From Roseiarcus sp963749715 (GTDB lineage: Bacteria > Pseudomonadota > Alphaproteobacteria > Rhizobiales > Beijerinckiaceae): a DNA stretch of 64,000 nt. The position numbers and the translations under genes were made by a program. Below, in pieces: positions 8,410 to 17,878 of this stretch. Every line of letters starts with the position of its first letter. Position 1 is the first letter of the stretch. Below the pieces are notes generated by a model. The model had not been told where the DNA came from. It searched no databases and saw only the letters and a program-made list of their open reading frames with translations. The DNA lies in NCBI GenBank assembly GCA_963749715.1, contig CAVVNR010000012.1, positions 124,001-188,000 of the forward strand. Direction: 5' to 3'.

Positions 8410-9073
8410 GGAGCACGTACCCCACGCCGCGCACCGTATGAATCAACGCTTCGACGCGACCGCGGTCGATCTTCGTTCTCAGCCGGCTGATATGGGTCTC
8501 GACAATGTTGGTGCGCGGGTCGAAATGAAAGTCCCAAACCTGTTCGAGCAGCATCTTGCGTGTGACGATGCGGCCCTCGCTGCGCATGAGGTGTTCGAGC
8601 AGGCGGAATTCACGCGGCTGCAGATCGATGCTCTCGCCACCCCTGCGAACTGTGCGAGCGACCAGATCCACCTCGAGGTCCCCCGCCACGAGGATGGTAG
8701 GCGATGACCCCAAAGTGGGCCGGCGGGCCAGCGCCATCAGACGCGCCAGCAATTCCTCGAAAGCGAAAGGTTTGACCAGATAATCGTCGCCGCCTACGGC
8801 CAGCCCCTCGACGCGATCGTCGATGCCCGAAAGGTTGGTGAGAAAGAGAACCGGCGTCGACAGGCCTTCCGAGCGCATCAGAGCGACCACGCTCAGGCCG
8901 TCGAGATGCGGCAGCATCCGGTCGAGGACCACCGCGTCGAAGCGCTCCTTTATCGCGATCTCGAGCCCCTCGCGCCCGTCCCCGGCGACCCACGCCGCGT
9001 GACCCCGCTCCCTGAGGCCATCGGCGACGAAGGCCGCGGTCTCCGCGTCGTCCTCAATAACCAGGATTTTCAT
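8396..9073 (-). CDS. OmpR-family response regulator
   Basis: A 225-residue DNA-binding regulator. The receiver domain has the acidic pocket IEDD, phospho-acceptor Asp51 in VVLDRMLPHLDG and the conserved lysine in YLVKPF. The C-terminal winged helix carries LQPREFRLLEHLMRSEGR and the recognition-helix region NIVETHISRLRTKI. It is the first gene of a regulator-kinase pair and the partner of the downstream sensor kinase. The likely target is the PepSY-cytochrome b561 operon, but I saw no clear binding repeats upstream of that operon. Confidence 0.94.
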   Translation of the reverse strand: MKILVIEDDAETAAFVADGLRERGHAAWVAGDGREGLEIAIKERFDAVVLDRMLPHLDGLSVVALMRSEGLSTPVLFLTNLSGIDDRVEGLAVGGDDYLVKPFAFEELLARLMALARRPTLGSSPTILVAGDLEVDLVARTVRRGGESIDLQPREFRLLEHLMRSEGRIVTRKMLLEQVWDFHFDPRTNIVETHISRLRTKIDRGRVEALIHTVRGVGYVLRAPN

Positions 9074-9428
9074 TCTTGGAAAACCGGATGGGACGGATGA
9101 GAGACGTTTGAGGTTCCCAAGACTGATGTCTCCGCTTCCGATCCGCCATGCGACTTAACGGCTCGCAGATTCGAACGCATTGAAACGCCTGGGCGGGTCG
9201 CGTCAAACGAAGGCGGCAAAGCGGCGGGACCTATAATTATCGGCAATGTCCTGGACGAATGGTCGAGCATTAAGCCTGCGCTTACGAATGACGCAGAGGG
9301 TTCGCTCACGGGATGGACTGCCGCCGAGTTGTGACAGAGGCATGAAGCCGCTCTTTCCCATCGGCGAGCATGCTCGTTTGCGGGTCAAATCGTCACACCT
9401 AAACCTTTGTGCAGACTTGGAGAACAGA
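9074..9428. other. Intergenic stretch without a recognised gene
   Basis: This 355-base stretch separates the response regulator gene from a small gene on the plus strand. Frames on both strands lack a convincing start, codon bias or family match. GGAG at 9419-9422 is the ribosome site of the small gene that follows. I see no terminator with a T-run and no clear consensus promoter. Confidence 0.4.
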
Positions 9429-9653
9429 ATGTCAGTTCCAGCAGTTTCATCCGCGCCGGTCGCGCCGGTCAAAGTGAGCGCCGCGTCATACGCCACTGCA
9501 GCCGACGGCGACTATAAGGCTCAAAACGCCTTGTCAGCGCACGCTCGGGACGGCGACGGCGACTACAGGCCGATCGCAGCGGCAGCCTCAGCCGCCGCCC
9601 GGAGTTCCAGCGGGGTTCGGTCGTCTCTATCATCCTTCAAGATGGGCGGCTGA
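9429..9653 (+). CDS. Small hypothetical Ala/Ser-rich protein
   Basis: A 74-residue frame starting at an ATG with GGAG 6 bases upstream. The protein is rich in alanine and serine and contains two similar acidic motifs, ADGDYK and GDGDYR, about 18 residues apart. It has no cysteines, no membrane span and no signal peptide, and is probably disordered. I do not recognise a family. The good ribosome site and repeated motif favour a real gene. The relic of bpt begins at the base after its stop. Confidence 0.5.
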   Translation: MSVPAVSSAPVAPVKVSAASYATAADGDYKAQNALSAHARDGDGDYRPIAAAASAAARSSSGVRSSLSSFKMGG

Positions 9654-9797
9654 CTCGGCCTGCCGCACGTCTATCTCGGCTATTCAGTCGATGGTTCGAA
9701 GAAGATGGGCTACAAGGCCTCCTACCTGCCCCAGGAGCGCCTCGACCTCCACGGCTGGACGAGTGGCGGAGCGATAGCCGAACGGCGGCGCCTATGA
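9654..9797 (+). pseudogene. Diverged copy of the 3' end of bpt
   Basis: Read from 9654, this segment encodes LGLPHVYLGYSVDGSKKMGY, then KASYLPQERLDLHGW, which matches the last 40 residues of Bpt (LGLPHVYLGYWVEGSKKMGY and following). Most nucleotide differences are at third codon positions, so the copy evolved as a coding gene before it was cut. Nothing of the first 200 residues of Bpt is present. After LHGW the frame runs through unrelated codons to a TGA at 9795. The full gene and this relic face the same way and bracket 5646-9653. Confidence 0.8.
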
Positions 9798-9825
9798 GCG
9801 CAAGGGTCGCTACGCCATTTGTTCC

Positions 9826-9905
9826 GTCATTGCGAGTGAAGCGAAGCAATCCATCGGCAAAAGGCGACGCTCTGGATTGCTTCGGCTTGGCCTCCCAATG
9901 ACGGC
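9826..9905. repeat. Dispersed intergenic palindromic repeat, copy 2
   Basis: CGTCATTGCGAGTGAAGCGA with AGCAATCCA (arm 1) is followed after about 18 bases by TGGATTGCTTCGGCTTGGCC with TCCCAATGACGG (arm 2), making a long imperfect inverted repeat. It belongs to the same family as the element at 962-1078. The remaining bases up to 10180, the stop-codon end of the next minus-strand gene, hold no gene I can support. Confidence 0.65.
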
Positions 9906-10180
9906 TGCCCCGTATCGCCATGACGGAGCAAATCCCCTTTGCCGCGCGCACCGTGCGTCTGCATCCTCGACAACCGCCGCCATGGGACGCTTTGCAGGGG
10001 CGTCACCTCGAACCTGAGCCGGCGCGTCTTCCCCCATCGCGAGGGGCTGACGCCGGGTTTCGCTAGCCGGTACGGATGCAATCGGTTCGTCTTCTAGGAA
10101 AACCACGAGACGGATTGCCGATGCATGCCGAGGTGGCGCGTCATCGCCACTCGGCTTCTGTCCGCAGTCCTCCCAGCGCC

Positions 10181-11325
10181 CTATCGCCAGAACCGCGCGC
10201 TCGCGACGCGCGCGCCCTCGGCAGCGCAGCGAATTTCGCCCAGACGATGTCCGGGTCGACCGCGGCCTGGCCGACCCAGGTGCCATAGCCGCAATCGCTG
10301 CCGGCGATGACGTTCTCGCGGCCGACGAGCTTCGCGTAGTTGCCGATCCGGTTGGCGATGACTTCCGGATGCTCGATGAAGTTCGATTTCGATTCGATGA
10401 CGCCGGGAATCAGCACCTTGCCATCCGGCAGCTTCGTCGTCTCGAACACCGCCCACTCATGCGCGTGGCGCGGATTGGCCGCTTCGAGCGAGAGCGCGGC
10501 GGGCTTGGCGGCGAGAACGACGTCGACGATCTCGGCGAGCGGAACGTCGCAATGATGCGGGCCTTCGTAGTTGCCCCAGCACAGGTGCATGCGCACGCGC
10601 TCGGCAGGAATATTCGCCAGCGCCCCATTCAACGCTTCGACATGTTCGGCGGCCCGCTTGCGAAACTCCTTGACGTCGAGATTCGCATATTGGATGTGCC
10701 GTCCCATCGCGAGGTCGGGGCAATCGATCTGGAGGTCGAAGCCGGCCGCCACAATCGCCTCGTATTCCGGCCGCATCGCGTCCGAGATCGCCGCGAGATA
10801 GGCGCTTTCGCTGGGATAATGGTCGTTGCGGAAGAAGAGCGAGATGACGCCGGGCGACGCGGCGGTGATGAAGGCGCGCTCGCCTCCGCCCTCCCCGGCC
10901 GCAGCCTTCAGATTGTCGACGTCCCGACGGACGGCGTCCGGATCGGCGACGGCGATCTCCCCGTTGCAGGCCGGCGTCTTTCGCCGCGACCGGCCGGGAT
11001 CGCCGAACACCCGCTTCGCCATGTTCGGGAACTCGGCCAGGTCCTGGTAGACGAAACTGTTGCTGGTCCCGCCGAAGCCGGAGAGGCGATCCTTCACGTA
11101 AGTTGCATAGCTCGGCTTCGACATCTCGCCGTCATTGACGATGTCGAGGCCGGCCTTGCGCTGCTTCGCCACCACCTCGCCGACCGCGCTGCGGATGCGC
11201 TGGGCGAGCGCCTCGCGATCGACCGGCTTGCCCTCCTCCTTGGCGTACATCATTTGAATGAGGTCGTCGGGCCGCGGCAGGCTGCCGGTGTGAGTGGTCA
11301 GAAAACGATCGACGCTATGGGGCAT
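10181..11325 (-). CDS. Cobalamin-independent methionine synthase-like (MetE C-terminal domain) protein
   Basis: A protein of about 380 residues with the MetE catalytic-barrel fold (UROD/MetE superfamily), the type that moves methyl or alkyl groups to a zinc-bound thiolate. The zinc ligands are visible as His-x-Cys in MHLCWGNYEGPHH and the late Cys in GSDCGYGTW. The N-terminal half of full MetE, which binds the folate tail, is absent, so the methyl donor is unclear; it may be a methionine synthase of the core type or a related thiol transferase. A one-base loss near 10221 shifts the last 13 codons. Restoring it gives the expected end AEGARVASARFWR at 10181. Confidence 0.85.
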
Positions 11326-11372
11326 TGTCCACCTGCTGCTGCTTCCCACAGGCTGTTTGGAGCGAAATCACC

Positions 11373-11765
11373 TTACGCCAATTCGATCCGCGCGTGATGG
11401 CCGGCGGTCCCGGCCAAACGCTGGTCGCGCGTCAGAAGCGGCGCGTCGAGCGCCTCGGCCAGCGCAACATAAGCGGCGTCGTAGGCCGTCAGATTGTTCC
11501 GCAAATCCCAGATGCGCGGCAATAGGAAATCGTGCGGGTATCGCCGCACGGGAAGGTCCGCCAGATCGACGAGAGCCGCGCGGCCGCGCTCGCCGTCGAT
11601 TTCGCCCCTCGCCGCGTACCGCCGGATCACCTGTGCGATTTCCACATCGAGCAAATGCGGCGCGTGCAGCGTTTGACGAGGAGCGAACAGCCAGTCCTCC
11701 ACGACCTTTGCCGCGGATGTCCGGAGCAGCACTTCGAGCAGCGCCGAAGCGTCGACGACGATCAC
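11373..11765 (-). CDS. VapC-type PIN-domain toxin
   Basis: A 130-residue PIN ribonuclease. The acidic active-site residues are in place: VVDASALLEVLL near the start, the Glu of DVEIAQVIRR, and the pair in LTAYDAAYVALAEA and PLLTRDQRLA. It starts with a GTG that overlaps the stop of the antitoxin gene (GTGA), the standard coupled order antitoxin-toxin. Targets of this family are tRNA or rRNA; the target here cannot be predicted. Confidence 0.9.
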   Translation of the reverse strand: MIVVDASALLEVLLRTSAAKVVEDWLFAPRQTLHAPHLLDVEIAQVIRRYAARGEIDGERGRAALVDLADLPVRRYPHDFLLPRIWDLRNNLTAYDAAYVALAEALDAPLLTRDQRLAGTAGHHARIELA

Positions 11766-11992
11766 GCCCGATCGCGCTCGGCGCGAACCGCTTCGGCGGG
11801 CGATACGGCGGGGGCGGCTCGCACGCGGCTGCGCAGCCGGGCCCGCAATTCATCAACGGTCGGCCGTTCCGCGACTTGACGTATCTCGCTCAGCAAATAG
11901 TCGGAGAGCGACATGCCGGCGAGGGCAGCGCGCGATTTGAGTCGGCGATGGAGCGCCTCGGGCACATTGCAAATCTGGATCATCGTTCCCAT
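11762..11992 (-). CDS. FitA/VapB-type antitoxin
   Basis: A 76-residue ribbon-helix-helix antitoxin (MGTMIQICNVPEALHRRLKS; then AALAGMSLSDYLLSEI as the helix pair). The basic and proline-rich C-terminal tail would wrap the PIN toxin. A second ATG at 11983 would shorten it by three residues. It is the first gene of an intact toxin-antitoxin pair and probably represses its own promoter. The upstream region runs into the C-depleted tract, so the promoter cannot be judged. Confidence 0.85.
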   Translation of the reverse strand: MGTMIQICNVPEALHRRLKSRAALAGMSLSDYLLSEIRQVAERPTVDELRARLRSRVRAAPAVSPAEAVRAERDRA

Positions 11993-12049
11993 GCTCAGAG
12001 CATGGAGACATGTGATCCACATGTCAACAAACTGGCCGGAGCGGGAGTG

Positions 12050-12560
12050 GTGAGGAAGTATCGTAGGGGGGTTTGAGAGAAGGGGAGAAGTTTGTTTGGG
12101 AGGTTGAGGGGTGTGTTGAGGGTGAGAGTGGGGTGGGTGGTGGGGTGTGGGAGTTGTTGAAGTGAGTGGAGAGAGGTGGGTGAGTTGTGGGTGGAGTGTG
12201 AGAGGTAGGTAGAGGGGGTGGGTGGGTGGGGGAGGAGAGGGAGGGGAGGTGGGAGAGGGAGTGTGAAGAGGTGAGTTGGGGGTGGGGAGGGAGCGAGTGA
12301 TGGTGGCGAAGCGGTGCGAAGAAGGCGAGCGGAGAGGGAGGAAAGGGGGAGAAGGGGAGCGGAAGGGGAGGTGAGAGGCGGGAGAAGAGCAGGGGGGGGG
12401 AGAGGAGCAGGTGAGAGAGAGGGCGGCGGCGAAGGAAAAGGAGGGGGGAGCGGGAGGTGGGAGGGAGAGAGCGGGGGGAGCGGGAAGCGAGAAGCGCGGA
12501 GGGGGGGGAGCAAGCGAAGAGGAGGGGTGGCGGCGGGGCGAAGGGGAAGCGCGCAAAGGG
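12050..12560. other. C-depleted, G-rich low-complexity tract (probable sequence artefact)
   Basis: The plus strand changes abruptly to G with A and T: 12065-12300 has only one or two cytosines in more than 230 bases. From 12300 to 12560 it is G and A rich with a few cytosines, and there are G-runs of 7 to 9. Normal composition returns for about 100 bases (12560-12660), then a second C-poor stretch runs to about 12745. Long frames that cross the tract encode only Ser/Pro/Leu-rich or Gly/Arg-rich low-complexity strings. The whole gap 11993-12747 contains no gene I can support. Confidence 0.75.
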
Positions 12561-12747
12561 CGAGCTTCTCGCCGACGAGCGTGGGCGGCGGCAGGATCGA
12601 CGCAGAGCAGCACAGATCTCGTCGAGCTATAGGCACTGCAGGCTGCGATGGTCGGCTGTCTTGAAATAATGAGAAAAACAGTGGCGAAACTGGTGGGAAA
12701 ATAAGGGAAATAAGGATGTAAAAGGGGGGCGAAAAGACCGATGGGGG

Positions 12748-12846
12748 ATGACAGTCAATGGCCCGTGGCGCATATGTTTCCGGTTCGTGGACGGCGACGG
12801 CTGGGACGTTGAGATCGTCGACAAACTGATGGAGCGAAGACGATGA
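12748..12846 (+). pseudogene. Truncated HigB toxin (C-terminal third only)
   Basis: The frame MTVNGPWRICFRFVDGDGWD followed by VEIVDKLMERR matches the end of HigB/RelE-type ribonuclease toxins, where N-x-x-WRICFRF is the last-strand signature. Family members have about 90 residues; only about 32 are seen. The missing part should lie at 12560-12745, where the sequence is low-complexity. Its stop overlaps the ATG of higA as expected for an intact operon. Either the gene is broken or the upstream sequence is wrong. Confidence 0.75.
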
Positions 12847-13121
12847 GGCCAGTTCATCCCGGCAAAATCCTGAGGCGCGAAATCGAGTCGCGGCGTCTTT
12901 CGGCCAACGCCCTCGCCATCGCCCTGCGCACCCCTTCGGGCCGCGTCACTGACATTCTCAACGGCAAGCGGGGCGTTTCACCCGAGACTGCAATGCGCCT
13001 CGCGCGCTACTTCGGCCACAGCGCACGGTTCTGGCTCAATTTGCAGACGGCGCACGAACTCGCGGTCGCGGAGGCGGAGCTTGGCAAACGCATCGCCTTG
13101 GAAGTGACGCCCGCCGCCTGA
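12843..13121 (+). CDS. higA: HigA-type antitoxin (XRE helix-turn-helix)
   Basis: A 92-residue antitoxin. It opens with the family signature RPVHPGKILRREIE and has an XRE helix-turn-helix (SANALAIALRTPSGRVTDIL, then NGKRGVSPETAMRLARYFG) and the conserved FWLNLQTAHEL segment. It would neutralise HigB and repress the operon. The start overlaps the stop of the higB remnant. HigA is complete although HigB is not. Confidence 0.92.
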   Translation: MRPVHPGKILRREIESRRLSANALAIALRTPSGRVTDILNGKRGVSPETAMRLARYFGHSARFWLNLQTAHELAVAEAELGKRIALEVTPAA

Positions 13122-13139
13122 CCGAGGGACGTCCTGCCC

Positions 13140-13360
13140 TCAGCATTCGATAAAATTCAGCGCGAACCGCCAAGCGACGTCTCCTTGTATTTCGACTGCA
13201 TGTCGGCGCCCGTGCAGCGCGTGGTCGCGATGACGCTGTCGAGCGAAACGCGATGCTTCCCGTCGCTGTGCAGCGCGAGCGAGGCGGCGGCGATCGCCTT
13301 GAGGCGCCGGCCGTCGCATCATCCGAGGTGATGCTCCATCGTGATCTCGCGACCTTCGCT
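13140..13360 (-). pseudogene. Diverged relic of the 3' end of sdaA
   Basis: From 13140 the sequence matches the 3' end of the complete sdaA gene at 15260 onward over about 170 bases, at roughly 80% by eye. Shared landmarks are TTCGACTGCATGTCG, GACGCTGTCGAGCGA and GGCGGCGATCGCCTTGA; after a gap, GAGGTGATGCTCCATCG follows. About 60 bases present in sdaA are missing inside the relic, and the frame is broken. The relic and the full gene have the same orientation and bracket 13361-15259. The remainder up to 13464 holds only the leader of the next gene. Confidence 0.8.
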
Positions 13361-13464
13361 TGACCACTTGTTCGCCCGTAAAGCATATTCAACTGCGTTT
13401 ATTTGCTGATGCTCATTGTGGGCGCCTCATCGGGTGCTGGAATAAAAGCAAACAAGGAGCGGAG

Positions 13465-14326
13465 ATGAATTGCGTTTCGCGGAAACAGCTGTGGCTGGCT
13501 GGCGCGTCGCTCCTTGCGATTGTTCTGGCGTCGGGCGATGCAGACGCCCTGGTCTTTGGGGTCGGGGAAGGCGGCCAATACACAATCCCATTAGCGGGGA
13601 ACTACGACTTTACGGTCGCCGGGGCATTCGGAGGAGGACTGGCCGGCGGAGCCGGCGCCGTTGTGGGAGGCGAGCTATTCCTGAACGCCGGCGTCATACT
13701 TGACATCGTCGTGGGCGGGATCGGCCACGAAGGAACTACTATGGGAGTAAATGGCTATGCCGCCGGCGGCGGCGGCGGCAGCTTTGTCTTCGATGGTGGA
13801 CTGCTCTTCGCCGCAGGCGGAGGGGGTGGCCAAAGTTTTCCCGGGGTGCTCGGGCGCCCCGGAAATGGGCATGGCGGCTATCCGGCCGGTTACGCGAATT
13901 ATGGCGGCGGCGGCGGCGGCGGCATTCCCGACTGTCCAGATCCGTCGGGGTGCCCGCCGGCGCAGAGCGGAGCCTTTCCCAGCGGCGGCGCAGGCGCAGG
14001 GACGTTCGGACCAACGGGAGGCTACGGTGGCGGTGGTGGTGGGGGCTATAATGGCGGAGGGGGCGGAGGCGGCGCTCCCGGCGGCGCGGGCGGCTACAGC
14101 GCTTCGCAGGGCGGGTACGGCGGCCTTTCGTATGTGATCGAGACGGCGCGAAATTCCTTTGGGATTACCGGAGGCAATGTAAACCCTCAGCATAACGGCT
14201 ATGTCTCGATCAACTTCGTCGGGCCGGCGGTCCCAGAAGTCGTCGACCTGGGCGACGACGCTCGTCGGCTTCGTCTGCCTCGGCTGGCTGGCGCGCCTGC
14301 GCAAGCGCAACCTTTTTCCCGCTTAA
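13465..14326 (+). CDS. Secreted glycine-rich protein with a frameshifted PEP-CTERM-like tail
   Basis: A signal peptide (about 1-28, ending GDADA) leads into a very glycine-rich region with long Gly runs (about residues 90-220) and a closing beta-rich segment (HNGYVSINFVGPAVPE). In the current frame the protein would run on into the next gene. One base fewer near 14240 gives VPEVSTWATTLVGFVCLGWL followed by ARLRKRN and a stop at 14324: a PEP-CTERM-type sorting signal (P-E-x-S-T-W, hydrophobic helix, Arg/Lys end). With it the protein is an exported, sorted surface protein of 286 residues. The ATG at 13465 has GGAG just upstream. Confidence 0.75.
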
Positions 14327-14391
14327 CTGCGGCCATCGCTGGTGGCGCGTTCGCACCTGCGGGGGCGAACCCGCCTCGCCATCGATGCTTC

Positions 14392-15232
14392 GTGGAATCC
14401 GCTGTCCCCTTGCAGAACCGCCTTCACTTCATCTCCGGCCTGCCGCGTTCCGGCTCGACCCTGCTCGCCGCCCTGCTCAGGCAGAATCCGCGCTTTTCCG
14501 CCGGCATGAGCAGCCCGGTCTATCCGCTGTTCCGCTCGCTGCTGGGCGAGACCAGCGCCCGCAACGAGAGGCTCGGTGTTTATCGATAACGACATCCGCA
14601 AGCGGCTGCTGACAGCCGTTTTCGACGCCTACTACGCCGAAGCCGTCCCCGGGGCGGTGATCTTCGACACCAACCGCGGCTGGACGACGAAGTTACCGGC
14701 GCTGGTCGAGCTCTTCCCCTACTCCAAAGTGATCTGCTGCGTCCGCAATCCGGCGACGATCCTCGACAGTATCGAGAGCCTCATCCGCCGCAACGCCTTC
14801 GAGCTCTCGGGCATCTTCAGCTACGATCCGGGGGGCACGGTTTATTCCCGGATCGAGGGGCTGGCCTCGCCGGCCGGCATGTTCGGCTTCGCCTACAACG
14901 CCTTGCGCGAGGCCCTGTATGGCGAGCAGTCGGACCGGCTGCTGATTGTCCGCTACGAGAGCCTGATCGCCAATCCGCTCGGCGCGCTCGCCGCCATCTA
15001 CGGTTTCATCGGCGAGGAGCTCTATCCGCACGATCCGCGGCATATCGAGCCCTGCTACGACATGATCGAGTTCGACCTAAGGCTCGGCACGCCCGGCCTG
15101 CACGACGTCGGCCGCTCGGTCGAGGCGCGGGAGCGCAAGCCGATCCTGCCGCCCGACCTTCTCGCCCGCTACCAGAAGGACGCGTTCTGGGAAGACCTGG
15201 GGCAGCTGCCGCCGAGCGTGAAGCTGGTGTGA
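14392..15232 (+). CDS. Sulfotransferase (PAPS-dependent), frameshifted
   Basis: A protein of about 280 residues in two frames. The first part carries the 5'-phosphosulfate loop FISGLPRSGSTLLAALLRQN; the second carries VICCVRNPATILDSIESL and the 3'-phosphate segment LLIVRYESLIANPLGALAAI. The join is near 14573, where one extra base separates SARNE from VFIDND. The start is uncertain: GTG 14392 or TTG 14410. The substrate is unknown. It follows the glycine-rich surface protein directly, so it may sulfate a surface or secreted product; this is inference. The frameshift could be a sequence error. Confidence 0.8.
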
Positions 15233-15259
15233 GCCACACGGCGCGCGCCACCCGCCCCC

Positions 15260-16630
<1,371 letters not shown>

Positions 16631-17042
16631 CGCTTTCAGCCTCGGGGCGCGAGCGGCGAATTGGCGATGCGCCGGTCGGCCGGCTCGATCTTAGGCGCCG
16701 CCATCCGCCGGCGAAAGCGCCGTTTTGCGCCGCCGCCGCGCCAAAGTGAGATGGGCTCATGGCGGGCCGAAATGCCGATAGGCTCCGCGAGCCTGAGGCG
16801 CATCAGATCGAGGCGCACTGAGTGTAATGGCCGGGCTAAGGCCTCCATGATTTCGAAGCAAAGGCTTCCGAGAATTAGAAATCCGTGCTATGCCTTTTGC
16901 GATGACGGCGCCGTTCGACAATCTGGATAGGAATCTCGAGTTCCGAACGCCGCCCGAAGGCGGGACACGCGTTATGTACATCTCTGTTATGCTCTTAATC
17001 CGCAGAAAAGGGACGAAAAAGAAAAAATGCCTGGGGGGTCAC
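16631..17042. other. Intergenic stretch between sdaA and a dispersed repeat
   Basis: No frame here has both a plausible start and a family match. The part after 16860 becomes A-rich (AGGGACGAAAAAGAAAAAAT near 17010-17030). The sdaA promoter should lie in this region, but no clear consensus hexamers are seen. The dispersed element at 17043 begins where this entry ends. Confidence 0.4.
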
Positions 17043-17163
17043 CGCAACCCTTTGAAAGGGCTCTTTTCGGCGAAGGGAATCCAAGAGAATCCGAGCTTTT
17101 TTCTTGGAAAAATTTGGCTGGAGCTTGGGCTGGCTTGGTTCGGCTTTGAAAGATTCGGGGTCG
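17043..17163 (+). repeat. Dispersed intergenic element (CGCAACCC family), copy 1
   Basis: CGCAACCCTTTGAAAGGGCT leads to GGGAATCCAAGAGAATCC and the T-run block GAGCTTTTTTCTTGG. The reverse complement of 50437-50556 gives CGCAACCCCCTGAAAAGGCT, two tandem GGAAATCCAA units and AAGCTTTTTTCTTGG. The two elements are therefore homologous over at least 70 bases and lie in opposite orientation. It stands 125 bases upstream of the NifU-like gene. Confidence 0.75.
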
Positions 17164-17287
17164 ATTTGGAAAACGCCTTTCGCCCGGTCGCCGGGCAGCG
17201 GCCGCGCCAAAGTCAGCGCCGAGAGAGCCGTTTCTTGCGTACGAGGCTCGGCGCGCCTATTTACGAATGCCTAGGAGTCGAAGTCCC

Positions 17288-17851
17288 ATGTTCATCCAGA
17301 CCGAAGCCACCCCTAATCCCGCGACGCTCAAGTTCCTGCCCGGACGGGCGGTGATGGAGGAGGGCACGTTCGAGGCGCGCGATCTCGATCAGGCCGGGCG
17401 GTCGCCGCTCGCCAAGGCCCTCATGCAGCTGCCAGGAGTCACTGGGGTTTTCTTCGCCAACGACTTCATTTCCGTGACCAAGGGCGAAGGCGAATGGCAG
17501 CACCTGAAGCCCGCGGTCCTCGGCGTCGTCACCGAGTTCTATCTGTCCGGCGCGCCCTTGATCGAGCAAGGCGGCGCGGACGCGGTTGGGGCTGGCGAGT
17601 TCTTCGACCCCAAAGACGCCGAGACGGTCGAAGCGATCAAGGAGCTCATCGAGACGCGCGTGCGCCCCGCGGTCGCCGGCGATGGCGGCGACATCATCTT
17701 CAAGGGTTTCCGCGACGGCGTGGTCTACCTAAAGATGAAGGGGGCGTGCTCCGGATGCCCGTCTTCCACCGCGACGCTGAGGAGCGGAATTCAAAATCTT
17801 CTCAAGCATTTCCTTCCAGACGTTCAGGAGGTGGAGCAAGTAGAGGGCTGA
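17288..17851 (+). CDS. NifU-family iron-sulfur scaffold/carrier protein (Nfu type)
   Basis: A 187-residue protein that carries iron-sulfur clusters to target enzymes. The N-terminal Nfu domain (MFIQTEATPNPATLKFLPGR) is followed by the NifU C-terminal domain (from about residue 110: IKELIETRVRPAVAGDGGDI) with the cluster-binding CxxC in KGACSGCPSST. The domain order and length match the alphaproteobacterial/mitochondrial NFU1 type. It precedes a methyltransferase-like gene by 27 bases. Confidence 0.95.
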   Translation: MFIQTEATPNPATLKFLPGRAVMEEGTFEARDLDQAGRSPLAKALMQLPGVTGVFFANDFISVTKGEGEWQHLKPAVLGVVTEFYLSGAPLIEQGGADAVGAGEFFDPKDAETVEAIKELIETRVRPAVAGDGGDIIFKGFRDGVVYLKMKGACSGCPSSTATLRSGIQNLLKHFLPDVQEVEQVEG

Positions 17852-17878
17852 CGCCTCTCGCGGGCCAGGAGTCGGGGG

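Noticed and set aside
11762..12613. Long Ser/Pro/Leu-rich extension upstream of the antitoxin on the minus strand
   Set aside because: It arises only because the C-depleted tract lacks stop codons on that strand; the antitoxin domain starts at 11992.
12300..12669. Gly/Arg/Glu-rich plus-strand frames in the G-rich tract
   Set aside because: Pure composition effect of the low-complexity sequence, present in more than one frame, with no start site.
13750..14110. Possible simple-sequence or CRISPR-like repeats
   Set aside because: The repeats are runs of glycine codons in a glycine-rich protein; there are no regular spacers. No CRISPR array is seen anywhere in the window.
13465..14589. Apparent fusion of the glycine-rich protein with a sulfotransferase N-terminus
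   Set aside because: The fusion results from a frameshift that skips the PEP-CTERM-like tail and stop at 14324; the two are separate genes.
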